A DNA stretch of 64,000 nt from Rubrivivax sp. Its GTDB lineage: Bacteria > Pseudomonadota > Gammaproteobacteria > Burkholderiales > Burkholderiaceae_C. Each line of letters opens with the position of its first letter. The first letter of the stretch is position 1. The notes below the pieces were generated by a model, which worked only from the letters and a program-made list of their open reading frames with translations, made no database searches and was not told the origin of the DNA. A program made the position numbers and the translations under genes. Where the stretch lies: positions 22,382-86,381 of the forward strand of contig JAUXVE010000079.1 in assembly GCA_030680415.1 (NCBI GenBank), written 5' to 3'. Positions 38,658-48,357 of this stretch are shown one piece after another.

Positions 38658-41014
38658 GGGAAAACGGTCTGCCGGTCTTCGAGCGGGGCCGCACCGCGCG
38701 AGTCGTCGCGAAGCAGGCGGTAACCGGGGATATTGTCCTTCAAGACCTTGAGCGGGTTGGATCCGATGCGCGACAGACCCACCAGCTCCAGCTGCACCAG
38801 CAGCCGCGTCGTGGCTTCGCTGCGGCCGGTGGACAGCCGTTCGGCGACGAGGCGGCCGATCCAGCAGCCGGCGTCGTACTCGACGCCGAACACCGCATCG
38901 GTGATGCGGCTGTCGTTCAGGCTGTAGTTCACGCGGCCCACCGAATACAAGGAACCACTGCAGGCACCCCTGCCCTTGCCTGCACTCCTGTAGACCGGCC
39001 ACTGCCAGCCGAGTTCGAGCTGCTCGCTCAATCCGCGCGCCAGGCGGTAGGTGGAGCTGAGCGTGCGGTAAGGCCCGGGTGACCAGCGCGCGGCGACGAT
39101 CGAGCGCACCGCGCGCTGGAGGTCGGGGCTGTACTGCACCGTCGCGTCCAACGCCCAGCCGGGCAGCACGCTCGTCGAGCCGACCAGCAACAGGTCGGAG
39201 AAGCGCTGCGTGAGCGGCTCGCCGTCGGGCGTGCCGTCGGCCTGCGGCGCCACGCGCTGCGGGCGAAAGAGGTAACGCTGGACGAGCGTGAGGTTGAAGG
39301 CCTCGGCACCGCTGGCGGTGTCGACCAGGCGCGTCGTCACGCCGGCCGTGAGCTGGTGCGCATCGGAGACGCGGTCGACACCGGAGAACGCGTTGGCGGC
39401 GTAGATGGAAACGAAGCTGAAGTCACGCGCCGCCGAGTCGTAGTTGGGGAACTGGCTCTGCGCGCGGTACGGCGTGTTGACGTAGAGCAGCCGCGGCTCG
39501 AGCGTCTGCTGCAGCGCGCGGCCGAAGAACGAAGTGTCGCGTTCGAGTTCCAGCCCGGCATCGATGCTGAAGGTGGGAATCACACGTGAGCCCTGCTGCA
39601 CGACGGCGACAGCCGGCGCCGGCTCGTTGCCTTTGAAGTAGCTGGCGGCGTTGACCGACAGCCGCGGCACCAACCACCAGCCCGGTTCGCGCAGCGGCCG
39701 GCTGAGGTTGGCTACCAGGTGCGCGCGGTCGCCCGTGTAGCGCCCGCTGCTTGCCGCCTGGCCGTGCGGCAGCGTGTAGCGATTGACTTCGGTTTCCATT
39801 GCGTAGCGCCAGCCGCTCGTCCCCCCGCCCAGCCGCACGCCGAGTTGCGCGCTGCGTTCATAGGGCGCGGCGATGAAGGAATCCGGCGCCTGCAGGACCT
39901 GCCAGCGCAGCGTGCGCAGATAGGCCTCGCCCTCGCCAGTGGGCATCTCGAAGGGCCGCTCCAGGGCCAGCCGCAGAGGAAGCAGCCGCGGGGTGAAGCT
40001 GCGTCCGGCGTTCGGGAAGTCCTTCCACCAGTCGTCGTCGGAGACGCGCGCGAGATCGGCACGGTAGACCAGTCCGCCCCGCAACTGCCCCAGGTGCGCC
40101 CAGCTCAGCGCCTCGCGCGAACGACCGGCGATGCGGTCCTGGGGCAGCCACTCGAGCAGCACGTTGCCCTGGTAGGCCGGCTCGAGGTAGCGGAACTCGG
40201 TATCCAGACCCAGGCCGCGGCGTGTGATGATGCGCGGCACGATGGTCGCATCCCGGTTCGGTGCGATGTTCCAGTAATACGGCACCGCAAGCTCGACGCC
40301 GCTGCGGTTGTCGATGTTGACCGACGGCGGCAGCCAGCCCGACTTGCGCGCATCCGTGAGCGGGAAGCTCAGGATCGGCAGCGCCACGATGGGCGTGCCC
40401 AGGAAGCGCAGCACGGCGCCTTCGGCGATACCTTCGTTGGCGTCGAAGTCGAGTCTGACGCTGCGTGCACGCAGCACCCAGTCCGGCTCCTCGGGGCCGC
40501 CACGCGGGCAACTGGTGTACGAGGCATTGGTGGCGCGCGAACGGGTTGGGCCCAGGAAGTCGATGCGATCGGCGCGGCCCCCAGCGCCGATCTGGGTGAA
40601 CTCGTACTCGGGCTCGAGGAAAAACCCCTCGAAGCGCTGCACGCGCAGCTCGAGCTCGGGCCCGCTGTACACCGCGCCGTCGCGCACCACGCGCACATGG
40701 CCGCGTGCGCTGGCCAGATCCTGCGGTGTGTCGTAGGACAGTCGATCGGCGTTGATCAGCAGTTCGCCACGGCGGAACTCGACGCGACCCTCGGCCACGG
40801 TGGCCAGGTCGGGCTGGCTGCGAATGCTGTCGGCCTGCAGCACGATGGGCAGGCGGCGCGCCGCTTCGCCGCGGGGCAGCGGCTGCAGCCCGGTGCTGGG
40901 CTCCAGCACCACCGCCGCCGGGCGCGGCGCGCTGGCGGGAAGCGTGTCGTCGCCGCTCGCCATGCCGCCGCTGGCCAGCAGGCTCGCGGCCAGGGCCAGC
41001 GGAGTGATTCTCAT
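38654..41014 (-). CDS. lptD: LPS-assembly protein LptD
   Basis: 786 residues from the ATG at 41014, which opens a signal peptide (MRITPLALAASLLASG). The N-terminal OstA/jellyroll domain spans about residues 50-190 (VLQADSIRSQPDLATVAEGRVEFRRG, then HVRVVRDGAVYSGPEL). The C-terminal part is a large beta-barrel (SGWLPPSVNIDNRSGVELAVPYYWN and onward). Exports LPS to the outer leaflet with LptE. Cys in TSCPRGG, RGACSG and AGCWIG could form the inter-domain disulfides. Divergent from amgK through a 58-bp AT-rich gap. Confidence 0.94.
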   Translation of the reverse strand: MRITPLALAASLLASGGMASGDDTLPASAPRPAAVVLEPSTGLQPLPRGEAARRLPIVLQADSIRSQPDLATVAEGRVEFRRGELLINADRLSYDTPQDLASARGHVRVVRDGAVYSGPELELRVQRFEGFFLEPEYEFTQIGAGGRADRIDFLGPTRSRATNASYTSCPRGGPEEPDWVLRARSVRLDFDANEGIAEGAVLRFLGTPIVALPILSFPLTDARKSGWLPPSVNIDNRSGVELAVPYYWNIAPNRDATIVPRIITRRGLGLDTEFRYLEPAYQGNVLLEWLPQDRIAGRSREALSWAHLGQLRGGLVYRADLARVSDDDWWKDFPNAGRSFTPRLLPLRLALERPFEMPTGEGEAYLRTLRWQVLQAPDSFIAAPYERSAQLGVRLGGGTSGWRYAMETEVNRYTLPHGQAASSGRYTGDRAHLVANLSRPLREPGWWLVPRLSVNAASYFKGNEPAPAVAVVQQGSRVIPTFSIDAGLELERDTSFFGRALQQTLEPRLLYVNTPYRAQSQFPNYDSAARDFSFVSIYAANAFSGVDRVSDAHQLTAGVTTRLVDTASGAEAFNLTLVQRYLFRPQRVAPQADGTPDGEPLTQRFSDLLLVGSTSVLPGWALDATVQYSPDLQRAVRSIVAARWSPGPYRTLSSTYRLARGLSEQLELGWQWPVYRSAGKGRGACSGSLYSVGRVNYSLNDSRITDAVFGVEYDAGCWIGRLVAERLSTGRSEATTRLLVQLELVGLSRIGSNPLKVLKDNIPGYRLLRDDSRGAAPLEDRQTVFP

Positions 41015-41049
41015 GCGGGGGAGGACGCCTGGGAGGGGGTGGCCACGGC

Positions 41050-41072
41050 CGGGTTTGTAAAATGAATTATCC
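41050..41072. promoter_or_regulatory. AT-rich divergent promoter region lptD/amgK
   Basis: The only AT-rich stretch between the two divergent starts: plus strand TTTGTAAAATGAATTATCC just before the amgK ATG. On the minus strand it offers GATAAT (41066-41071) as a -10 for lptD. Suggestive only. Confidence 0.3.
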
Positions 41073-42131
41073 ATGACGGTTGCCGACACGAAGATCACCT
41101 GGGGCGATGGCGCACGCCAGGCGGCCTTCGAACGCTGGATGGCCGCCGTCGCGCCACGCCATGGCCTGGACCTCGCCAGCCTGGCCCCGGCCTCGGCCGA
41201 CGCCAGTTTCCGCCGCTACCTGCGCGTGACGGCCGTTGCCAGCGGCAGCCTGATCGTGATGGACGCGCCGCCGCCGCAGGAAGACGTACGTGCCTTCGTG
41301 CACGTGGCCGGCCTGGCCGCCGCGGCCGGGCTGCACGCACCGCGCGTGCTGGAGGCCGACGCCGACAACGGCTTCCTGCTGCTCACCGATCTCGGCCGCA
41401 CGCTCTATCTGGACGCCTTGCAGATCGCCCCGGCGCCCGAGGCCGACCGCCTGATGCGCGACGCACTGGCGGCCCTGCTGCGCTGGCAGCAGGGCGTGCC
41501 GGTGGCCGCGCTGCCGCCCTTCGATGAAGCCTTGCTGGCGCGCGAGCTGGCGCTGTTCCCCGAGTGGTGCGTGCAGCGCGAGTTCGGTGTCTCGTGGTCC
41601 GGCGCCGAGCACGCTGCCTGGCAGCGCCTGTGCAGCCTGTTGATCCACAGCGCGCTGGCGCAGCCGGTGGTGGCCGTGCATGCCGACTGGATGCCGCGCA
41701 ACCTGATGCTGCCCGTGGCCGGCGCCGGAACGCCCGGCGTGCTGGACTTCCAGGACGCCGTGGCCGGACCGATCACCTACGACCTGGCCTCGCTGCTGCG
41801 TGACGCGTTCATCTCGTGGGACGAGGCGCAGGAACTCGACTGGGCGCTGCGCTGGTGGCAACAGGCGCGCCGCGCCGGCTTGCCGGTGGACGCCGACTTC
41901 GGCGAATTCTGGCGCGCATTGGAGTGGATGGGCCTGCAGCGCCACTTGAAGGTGCTGGGCATCTTCTGCCGCCTCAAGCACCGCGACGGCAAGGCGCGTT
42001 ATGCGCAGGATCTGCCGCGCTTCTTCGGCTACGCCCAGCGCGTGGCGCTGCGCTACGCGCCGCTCAGGCCGCTGCTGAAGCTGCTGGAGCCGCTGTCGGG
42101 CGCCCGCGTGCGAGCCGGCTACACCTTCTGA
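41073..42131 (+). CDS. amgK: Amino-sugar anomeric kinase AmgK-like phosphotransferase
   Basis: 352 residues. Aminoglycoside-phosphotransferase (kinase-like) fold: substrate lid region ADASFRRYLRV, catalytic HADWMPRNLML (HxDxxxxN) and metal-binding VLDFQDAVAGPITYDLASLLRD. AmgK phosphorylates MurNAc or GlcNAc at the anomeric position for peptidoglycan recycling to UDP-MurNAc. Its place beside lptD fits amgK of Pseudomonas and Betaproteobacteria. The usual partner murU (uridylyltransferase) does not follow; 274 bp later comes an ABC exporter. Gene assignment rests on family and position. Confidence 0.82.
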   Translation: MTVADTKITWGDGARQAAFERWMAAVAPRHGLDLASLAPASADASFRRYLRVTAVASGSLIVMDAPPPQEDVRAFVHVAGLAAAAGLHAPRVLEADADNGFLLLTDLGRTLYLDALQIAPAPEADRLMRDALAALLRWQQGVPVAALPPFDEALLARELALFPEWCVQREFGVSWSGAEHAAWQRLCSLLIHSALAQPVVAVHADWMPRNLMLPVAGAGTPGVLDFQDAVAGPITYDLASLLRDAFISWDEAQELDWALRWWQQARRAGLPVDADFGEFWRALEWMGLQRHLKVLGIFCRLKHRDGKARYAQDLPRFFGYAQRVALRYAPLRPLLKLLEPLSGARVRAGYTF

Positions 42132-42405
42132 CACGCGCCGACATGGTCCGCCATCCCGTGGCGTGACCGCCGGCAGATGCTTGCGCGTGGGCATGGCGCC
42201 CCACAGCGCGAGGCTGGACAGGCGCGCGGACGGCAGCACACGCTCCACAGCGTGTTCCATCAGTGCGTCCTGGATCACGAACGAAAGCAGCCCGGCCGCG
42301 TAAGCGTAGGCGCTGCGCCGCCGCCCGACTGCGGCGACAATCCACGCCCTGACCACGGCTCGCCGCCCGGTGCCTGCTGCAGGCGCCGGGCGGCATTCGC
42401 TTTTG
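42132..42405. other. Gap where murU would be expected
   Basis: 274 bases without a supported gene. The minus strand from about 42310 to 42150 reads AYAAGLLSFVIQDALMEHAV, then LPSARLSSLALWGAMPTRKH with coding-like third positions, but it runs without a stop into the antisense of amgK. I do not recognise it. Confidence 0.3.
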
Positions 42406-44352
42406 ATGTTCGCCTTCTTCGAAAGCCGCATCCGCCCCACGGCCCTGCCCGGCACCGCGCCGCCGCAGGGCCTGCTGGCTTTCTACTGGCACTACGTGCG
42501 CCAGGCGCGCGGCCTGTTCGGCATGATGTTCGTCACCGGCTTGCTGGTGGCGCTGATCGACACGCTGATCCCGCTGTTCATCGGCCGCCTGGTGCGGCTG
42601 ATGGAAAACACCGACCGCGTCGCAGCGCTGGCCGACCAGATGCCGATGCTGGTGGGCATGGCGCTGCTGGTGCTGATCGGCCGCCCGCTGGCGCTGCTGC
42701 TCGACAGCCTGGTGCGCAACAACGCCGTGGTGCCGGGCGTGACCAGCCTGATCCGCTGGCAGAGCCACTGGCATGTGGTGCGGCAGAGCTGGCCCTTCTT
42801 CCAGAACGACTTCGCCGGCCGCATCGCCAACCGCGTCATGCAGACCAGCAACGCGGTGCGCGAGTGCGTGGTGTCGAGCATCCGCGCCGTCTGGTACATC
42901 GTCGTCTACGGCCTGTCGGCGCTGGTGCTGATGAGCCTGGCCGACTGGCGGCTGGCGGTGCCCACCGCGCTGTGGTTCGTGGGCTACGTGGTCTTCCTGC
43001 GCCGCTTCGTGCCGCGCATGCGCGACCTCGCCAAGGCCAGCAGCGAACTGCGCAGCATGGTCATGGGCCGCGTCGTCGACAGCTACACCAACATCCTCAC
43101 CGTCAAGCTGTTCGCCCGCGCGCGCGACGAGGACGCCTACGTGCGCGAGGTCATCGACGAGCACACCGGCGCCATCGCCCGCCACATGCGGCTCATCACC
43201 ACCTTCATGACCACGCTGTCGGCGCTGAACGCGCTGCTGCTGGTGAGCACGGCGGCCATCGGCATCACGCTGTGGGGCCAGGGTGTCGTCGACGCCGGCA
43301 CGGTGGCCACGGCGCTGCCGCTGGCCTGGACGATCGCCAACGTCGCCGGCTGGGTGAGCTGGGAGGTGACCGGCATCTTCGAAAACATCGGCGTCGTCCA
43401 GGAGGGCATGGAGACCATCGCCGTGCCGCACGCCATGAGCGACCGGCCGCAGGCGCGCGAGCTCGAGGTGACGCGCGGCGAGATCCGCATCGAACACCTG
43501 AGCTTCACCTACGGCCGCGCCGACGGCCTGAAGGTGCTCGACGACCTCGACCTCGTCATCCGCCCCGGTGAACGCGTGGGCGTCGTCGGCCGCTCGGGTG
43601 CCGGCAAGAGCACCTTGGTCAACCTGCTGCTGCGCTTTCACGACCTGGAACAAGGCAGCCTGCGGATCGACGGCCACGACGTGCGCGAGGTCACCCAGGA
43701 GAGCCTGCGTGCCGCCATCGGCATGGTGACGCAGGACACCTCGCTGCTGCACCGTTCGATTGCCGCCAACATCGGCTACGGCCGGCCGGGCGCCACGCAC
43801 GAGCAGATCGTGGCGGCGGCGAAGAAGGCGCAGGCGCACGAGTTCATCCTCGGCCTGCAGGACTGGAAGGGCCGCACCGGCTTTGATGCGCATGTCGGTG
43901 AACGCGGCGTCAAGCTCAGCGGCGGCCAGCGCCAGCGCATCGCGATCGCGCGCGTCATCCTCAAGGACGCGCCGATCCTGGTGCTCGACGAAGCCACCTC
44001 GGCGCTGGACAGCGAGGTCGAGGTCGCGATCCAGGACCAGTTGCTGGGGCTGATGGAAGGCAAGACGGTGATCGCCATCGCGCACCGGCTGAGCACGATC
44101 GCGCGCATGGACAGGCTGATCGTGCTCGAGCAGGGGCGCATCGTCGAGCAGGGCACGCACGCCGAACTGATCGCGCTGGGCGGACACTACGCCAAGCTGT
44201 GGGCGCACCAGAGCGGCGGCTTCCTCACCGAGGACGTTCCCGATGCGGCGCTGGAAGAATCGCCAGCCGAAGACGGCCCGCTGGACGAGATGCGGGCCGA
44301 GGAACGCGCCGAGCCCGATACCGACCTCGAACCGCCGCCGGCGCGTACCTGA
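42406..44352 (+). CDS. ABC exporter, fused membrane and ATPase domains
   Basis: 648 residues. Six membrane helices (about 35-330) of the type 1 exporter fold, then an ATPase: Walker A GRSGAGKST, Q-loop in MVTQDTSLLHRS, signature LSGGQRQR, Walker B ILVLDEATS and H-loop AHRLST. Works as a homo- or heterodimer; the acidic tail after residue 600 (EESPAEDGPLDEMRAEERAE) is unusual. No accessory gene reveals the substrate; lipid, peptide or drug are possible. dedA begins 17 bp later. Confidence 0.88.
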   Translation: MFAFFESRIRPTALPGTAPPQGLLAFYWHYVRQARGLFGMMFVTGLLVALIDTLIPLFIGRLVRLMENTDRVAALADQMPMLVGMALLVLIGRPLALLLDSLVRNNAVVPGVTSLIRWQSHWHVVRQSWPFFQNDFAGRIANRVMQTSNAVRECVVSSIRAVWYIVVYGLSALVLMSLADWRLAVPTALWFVGYVVFLRRFVPRMRDLAKASSELRSMVMGRVVDSYTNILTVKLFARARDEDAYVREVIDEHTGAIARHMRLITTFMTTLSALNALLLVSTAAIGITLWGQGVVDAGTVATALPLAWTIANVAGWVSWEVTGIFENIGVVQEGMETIAVPHAMSDRPQARELEVTRGEIRIEHLSFTYGRADGLKVLDDLDLVIRPGERVGVVGRSGAGKSTLVNLLLRFHDLEQGSLRIDGHDVREVTQESLRAAIGMVTQDTSLLHRSIAANIGYGRPGATHEQIVAAAKKAQAHEFILGLQDWKGRTGFDAHVGERGVKLSGGQRQRIAIARVILKDAPILVLDEATSALDSEVEVAIQDQLLGLMEGKTVIAIAHRLSTIARMDRLIVLEQGRIVEQGTHAELIALGGHYAKLWAHQSGGFLTEDVPDAALEESPAEDGPLDEMRAEERAEPDTDLEPPPART

Positions 44353-44369
44353 AGCTGGACCCAGGAGCC

Positions 44370-45029
44370 ATGGAACTCGCCGCCTACCTGATCGATTTCG
44401 TGCTGCATGTCGACCGCCACCTGACGGACTTCGTGCTCGCCTACGGCGCCTGGGTCTACGCGCTGCTGTTCCTGATCATCTTCGTCGAGACCGGCGTCGT
44501 CGTGATGCCCTTCCTGCCCGGCGATTCGCTGCTGTTCGTGGTCGGTGCGCTGTGCGGGCTGGGGCTGATGAGCCTGCCGCTGGCGATGGCGCTGCTGGTG
44601 GCGGCGGCGGTGCTGGGCAACCAGACCAACTACACCATCGGTCGTCATGTCGGCCCGCGCGTCTTCTCCTGGCCGCAGTCGCGCTGGTTCAACCGCGCCG
44701 CCTTCGACCGCATGCACGCCTTCTACGAGCGCTATGGCGGCGTGACCATCGTGCTGGCGCGTTTCATGCCGTTCCTGCGCACCTTCGCGCCCTTCGTCGC
44801 CGGCGTGGCGCAGATGACGCGCAGCAAGTTCACGTTGTACGACGTGACCGGCGGTACCTTGTGGGTGTGCAGCCTGACGCTGGCCGGTTACCTGTTCGGC
44901 AACGTGCCGTGGGTCAAGGCCAACCTCAGCACCATCATCTGGCTGATGATCGGCGTGCCGGGGGTGCTCGTGCTGTTCGGCGCCTGGAAAGCGCGGCGTG
45001 GGGCGGCCGAGGTCGACGCCGCCAAATAG
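44370..45029 (+). CDS. DedA family membrane protein
   Basis: 219 residues, ATG preceded by CAGGAG. Typical DedA features: FVETGVVVMPFLPGDSLLF near the N-terminus and RFMPFLRTFAPFVAGVAQM, with the conserved Arg pair, in the middle; five to six membrane segments. DedA proteins of this kind act in flipping undecaprenyl phosphate or phosphatidylethanolamine back across the inner membrane. Convergent with the M20 peptidase gene through a palindromic repeat. Confidence 0.9.
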   Translation: MELAAYLIDFVLHVDRHLTDFVLAYGAWVYALLFLIIFVETGVVVMPFLPGDSLLFVVGALCGLGLMSLPLAMALLVAAAVLGNQTNYTIGRHVGPRVFSWPQSRWFNRAAFDRMHAFYERYGGVTIVLARFMPFLRTFAPFVAGVAQMTRSKFTLYDVTGGTLWVCSLTLAGYLFGNVPWVKANLSTIIWLMIGVPGVLVLFGAWKARRGAAEVDAAK

Positions 45030-45060
45030 GAAGGAACGGCCCGCCGACGCGGGCGTCTCT

Positions 45061-45152
45061 CCCTCTCCCGCCTGGGCGGGAGAGGGCCGGGGTGAGGGTG
45101 GGACGCTCGCCAAGAACCCTCACCCCAACCCTCTCCCACCAGTGGGAGAGGG
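45061..45152. repeat. Palindromic repeat element, copy 2
   Basis: 92 bp, nearly identical to 16060-16152: the same two CCCTCTCCC / GGGAGAGGG hairpins and outer GGGGTGAGGG / CCCTCACCCC pairing, differing mainly in the central spacer. It fills the gap between the convergent dedA and M20 peptidase genes. Confidence 0.85.
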
Positions 45153-45170
45153 AGCAAGACAGGTCCGTTC

Positions 45171-46634
45171 TCAGCCTGGGCAGGCGGCAATAACCTGCGC
45201 CACCGCCGCCGTCAGCTTCTTGCCGTAAGGCACATGCAGGAACTCGTTCGGCCCGTGGGCGTTGCTCTTCGGGCCGAGCACGCCGCAGACCATCATCTGG
45301 GCCTGCGGGAAGCCCTGCGCCAGCATGCTCATCAGCGGGATCGTGCCGCCCTGGCCGATGTAGCCCAGCGGCGCGCCGAAGTGCGCGTTCGACGCCGCGT
45401 TCAGCGCCTCGTCCAGCCACGGTGCCAGCTCGGGCGCGTTCCAGCCCGTGGCGCCCAGAGCGCCTGCGCGGCCGTCGGGGTGGAAGGTGACCCTGGCGTT
45501 GTACGGCGCGTTGTCCTCCAGCAGCGCCTTGAGCTGCAGGCTCGCCTGGTGCCCGTCCACCAGCGGCGGCAGGCGCAGGCTGAGCTTGAACGCCGTGTAG
45601 GGGCGCAGCACGTTGCCGGCATTGCCCAGATCGGGGAAGCCTTCGACACCGGTGACGCTGAGCGTGGGCCGCCAGGTGCGGTTGAGCAGCGCTTGCACCG
45701 GGTCGGTGGTGGTCGGCAGCGTCAGGCCGCCGTCGGCGCCGCAGGCCCAGGGGAAACGCTTCCAGACTTCGTCCTTCAGGATCGCCGCCGTGGCCCGCGC
45801 CTGCGCGGCGCGCGCGGCAGGAATCTCGCAATGGAAACTCTCGGGCAGCAGCTGCCCGGTGCGGCTGTCTTCCAGCCGGTCGAGCACCTGGCGCAGGATG
45901 CGAAAGCTCGACGGCACCAGCCCGCTGGCGTCGCCGGAGTGGATGCCTTCGGTGAGGATCTCGACCTTGAGCACGCCGCTGACCATGCCGCGCAGGCTGC
46001 TCGTCAGCCAGAGCTGGTCGTAGTTGCCGGCGCCGCTGTCCAGGCACACCACCAGGCCGACCTTGCCCAGGCGCGGCTTCAGGGCATCGATGTAGGCCGG
46101 CAGGTCGGGGCTGCCGCTTTCCTCACAGGCCTCGATGACGCCCACGCAGCGCGGCCGCGCGATGCCCTGCAGGTCCAGTGCCTCGATGGCGGTGATCGCG
46201 GCATAGACCGCGTAGCCGTCGTCGGCCCCGCCGCGACCGTAGAGCAGGCCGTTCTCGTACTTCGGCGTCCAGGGCCCGAGGTCCTTGCGCCAGCCGTTGA
46301 ATTCGGGCTGCTTGTCGAGGTGGCCATAGAGCAGCACGGTGTCGCTGCAGTCGGCCTTGGTGGCCGGGATCTCGAAGAAGATCAGCGGCGTGCGACCGGC
46401 CATGCGCAGCACCTCGAGCTTGAGCCCGGCGACCTTGCGGCCCTCGACCCAGGCCGCGGCGTCGCGCACCACGCGGTCCAGATGGCCGTGCTGCGCCCAG
46501 TCGGCGTCGAACATCGGGCTCTTGGCGGGGACGGCGATGTAGTCGGTCAGCGCGGGCACGATGCGCTGGTCCCAGGCCTCGTCGGCGTAGGCGGCAAGCG
46601 CAGCGGCTTCGACATCGCGGACAGGTGCGTTCAT
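45171..46634 (-). CDS. M20 family metallopeptidase
   Basis: 487 residues. Zinc ligands and catalytic residues in order: His of YGHLDKQP, bridging Asp of RGGADDGY, Glu pair in IEACEESGSPD, Asp of CLDSGAGN and the last His in SNAHGPNEFLHV. The insertion between the zinc residues forms the dimerisation domain. Length and motifs place it with dipeptidase/carnosinase-like M20 enzymes. Cytosolic, no signal peptide. Its ATG overlaps the stop of the upstream hydrolase by 4 bp. Confidence 0.9.
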   Translation of the reverse strand: MNAPVRDVEAAALAAYADEAWDQRIVPALTDYIAVPAKSPMFDADWAQHGHLDRVVRDAAAWVEGRKVAGLKLEVLRMAGRTPLIFFEIPATKADCSDTVLLYGHLDKQPEFNGWRKDLGPWTPKYENGLLYGRGGADDGYAVYAAITAIEALDLQGIARPRCVGVIEACEESGSPDLPAYIDALKPRLGKVGLVVCLDSGAGNYDQLWLTSSLRGMVSGVLKVEILTEGIHSGDASGLVPSSFRILRQVLDRLEDSRTGQLLPESFHCEIPAARAAQARATAAILKDEVWKRFPWACGADGGLTLPTTTDPVQALLNRTWRPTLSVTGVEGFPDLGNAGNVLRPYTAFKLSLRLPPLVDGHQASLQLKALLEDNAPYNARVTFHPDGRAGALGATGWNAPELAPWLDEALNAASNAHFGAPLGYIGQGGTIPLMSMLAQGFPQAQMMVCGVLGPKSNAHGPNEFLHVPYGKKLTAAVAQVIAACPG

Positions 46635-47491
46635 GGCAGGGCTTTCGGGTCGGGTGGCGGGGTCTGGAAACGAGCCAGCCAGCGCACCAGGTGGGCCAGC
46701 ACCTGCTCGCGCTCGGGCTCGTTGAAGATCTCATGGTAAAGGCCGGGAAATTCCCGTGCCGTCAGCACCGCGGCCGGCGCGGCCGCGGCGAAGGCTGCGC
46801 TGCCGGCCGGGGCCACGCAGCGGTCGGCGCCGGCCCACATCAGCAGCGTGGGCACGCGCCATTGCGGTGCACGCGCGCGCACCACCTTGCCGGCGTCGAC
46901 GATGAAGCGCACCAGCCGCGCCGTCACGCGGTCGTGCACCAGCGGGTCGGCCACGTAGCGGCGCACCACCTCGGGGTCGCGGCAGACCCACTCGGGCTTG
47001 AGGCCGTTGGACAGGCGCAGGTCGGGCGCCACGCGCCCTGCCACGGCCAGCAGCAGCCGCTGCAGCGGGCCCAGGCCGGGGTCGAGCGCGGGTGAGGACA
47101 GCACCAGGCCGTCGACGTCGCGCTGCCAGCGTTCGGCGCGGCGGTTCAGGCCCTCGGCAACGAATCGCGCCGCGATCAAGCCGCCCAGGCTGTGGCCCAG
47201 CAGCACCAGCCGACCGCCCTCGCGCACGTGGTCGCTGACCGCGCTCAGGTCGGCCAGCAGGCTCTGCGGCCCGTCGATGGTGCCGCGAGCGCCTTCGCTG
47301 CGGCCATGGCCGCGCTGGTCGTGCCCGGCCACGTGCCAGCCGGCGGCATTCAGCGCCGCGGCCAGCGCCTCGTAGCGGCCGATGTGTTCACCCAGGCCGT
47401 GCACGATCAGCACCGTGCCGTGCGCCACGCCGGGTGCCCGCCAGCGCTGCAGGTGCAGCCGCAGACCGTCACCGGTGGTCAAGATTTCCAT
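46631..47491 (-). CDS. Alpha/beta hydrolase, monoacylglycerol lipase-like
   Basis: 286 residues. Oxyanion and cap motif VHGLGEHIGRYEALA, nucleophile S101 in GHSLGG, triad Asp in GADRCV and His in LYHEIFNE. HGLGEHxxRY is typical of the lysophospholipase/monoglyceride lipase group (serine aminopeptidase S33 Pfam). It should hydrolyse lysophospholipids or monoacylglycerols. Operon with the M20 peptidase downstream; divergent from the crotonase gene. Confidence 0.87.
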   Translation of the reverse strand: MEILTTGDGLRLHLQRWRAPGVAHGTVLIVHGLGEHIGRYEALAAALNAAGWHVAGHDQRGHGRSEGARGTIDGPQSLLADLSAVSDHVREGGRLVLLGHSLGGLIAARFVAEGLNRRAERWQRDVDGLVLSSPALDPGLGPLQRLLLAVAGRVAPDLRLSNGLKPEWVCRDPEVVRRYVADPLVHDRVTARLVRFIVDAGKVVRARAPQWRVPTLLMWAGADRCVAPAGSAAFAAAAPAAVLTAREFPGLYHEIFNEPEREQVLAHLVRWLARFQTPPPDPKALP

Positions 47492-47523
47492 TGACGAATT
47501 GAACCACGGCTATGCTGGCGGTC

Positions 47524-48357
47524 ATGAACGACACCCCCTTCCGCATCGAGCAGGCCGAATCCGGCGTCGCCCACCTGCAGCTGTGCCGCCCCGAACGGCT
47601 CAACACCTTCGACCCGGCATTCTTTCCGGCATTGCGCGACGCCGTCGGCGAGCTCAGCGCCGCCGGCCGCACGCGCGCGCTGGTGATCTCGTCCAGCGGC
47701 AGGCACTTCAGCGCCGGCATGGCGCTGGAGGTCTTCGCCTCCGGCCTGACCATGCTCGACACGAGCACGGCACGCGCCCGGCTGGCCTTCCAGGACTCGC
47801 TGCGCCAGCTCATGCGCTGCTTCGACGTGCTGGAAGAGGTGCGATTCCCCGTCATCGCCGCCGTGCAGGGCGGCTGCATCGGCGGCGCGCTCGACCTGGC
47901 GGCGGCCTGCGACATCCGCGTCTGTGCGGCCGGCGCCTTCTTCACGGTGCAGGAAATCCACATCGGCATGGCTGCCGACCTGGGGGTGCTGCAGCGGCTG
48001 CCGAAGATCGTGCCTGCGGGCGTGGCGCGCGAGATGGCCTACACCGGCGACCGCCTGGGCGCCGAACGCGCGCTGGCCGTGGGCCTGGTCAACGCCGTGT
48101 TGCCGGACGCCGCTGCACTGCTCGCCCATGCGCTGGCGCTGGCCGAACGCATCGCGGCCAAGTCGCCGCTGGCCATCGCCGGCAGCAAACAGGCGCTGCA
48201 GTACGCTGCCGACCACTCCACGGCCGAGGCGCTGCAACAGATGACGCTGCTGCAAAGCGCGATCTTCGACATCGACGAGATGCGCACCGCCATCGCAGCC
48301 TGGCAGGACAAGCGTGCGGCCAGCTTCGCGCCGTTGCAAGCCGTGCCGCCGGCCTGA
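47524..48357 (+). CDS. Crotonase family protein, probable dienoyl-CoA isomerase
   Basis: 277 residues from the ATG at 47524; an ATG 12 bp upstream is equally usable. Oxyanion loop residues in HFSAGMAL and VQGGCIGGALD. Three acidic residues match those of rat delta3,5-delta2,4-dienoyl-CoA isomerase (Asp176, Glu196, Asp204) in identity and spacing: D124, E144 and D152 in GGALDL, FTVQEIHIG and MAADLGVLQRLP. Thus it probably shifts double bonds in unsaturated fatty acyl-CoA during beta-oxidation. No other beta-oxidation gene is adjacent. Confidence 0.82.
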   Translation: MNDTPFRIEQAESGVAHLQLCRPERLNTFDPAFFPALRDAVGELSAAGRTRALVISSSGRHFSAGMALEVFASGLTMLDTSTARARLAFQDSLRQLMRCFDVLEEVRFPVIAAVQGGCIGGALDLAAACDIRVCAAGAFFTVQEIHIGMAADLGVLQRLPKIVPAGVAREMAYTGDRLGAERALAVGLVNAVLPDAAALLAHALALAERIAAKSPLAIAGSKQALQYAADHSTAEALQQMTLLQSAIFDIDEMRTAIAAWQDKRAASFAPLQAVPPA

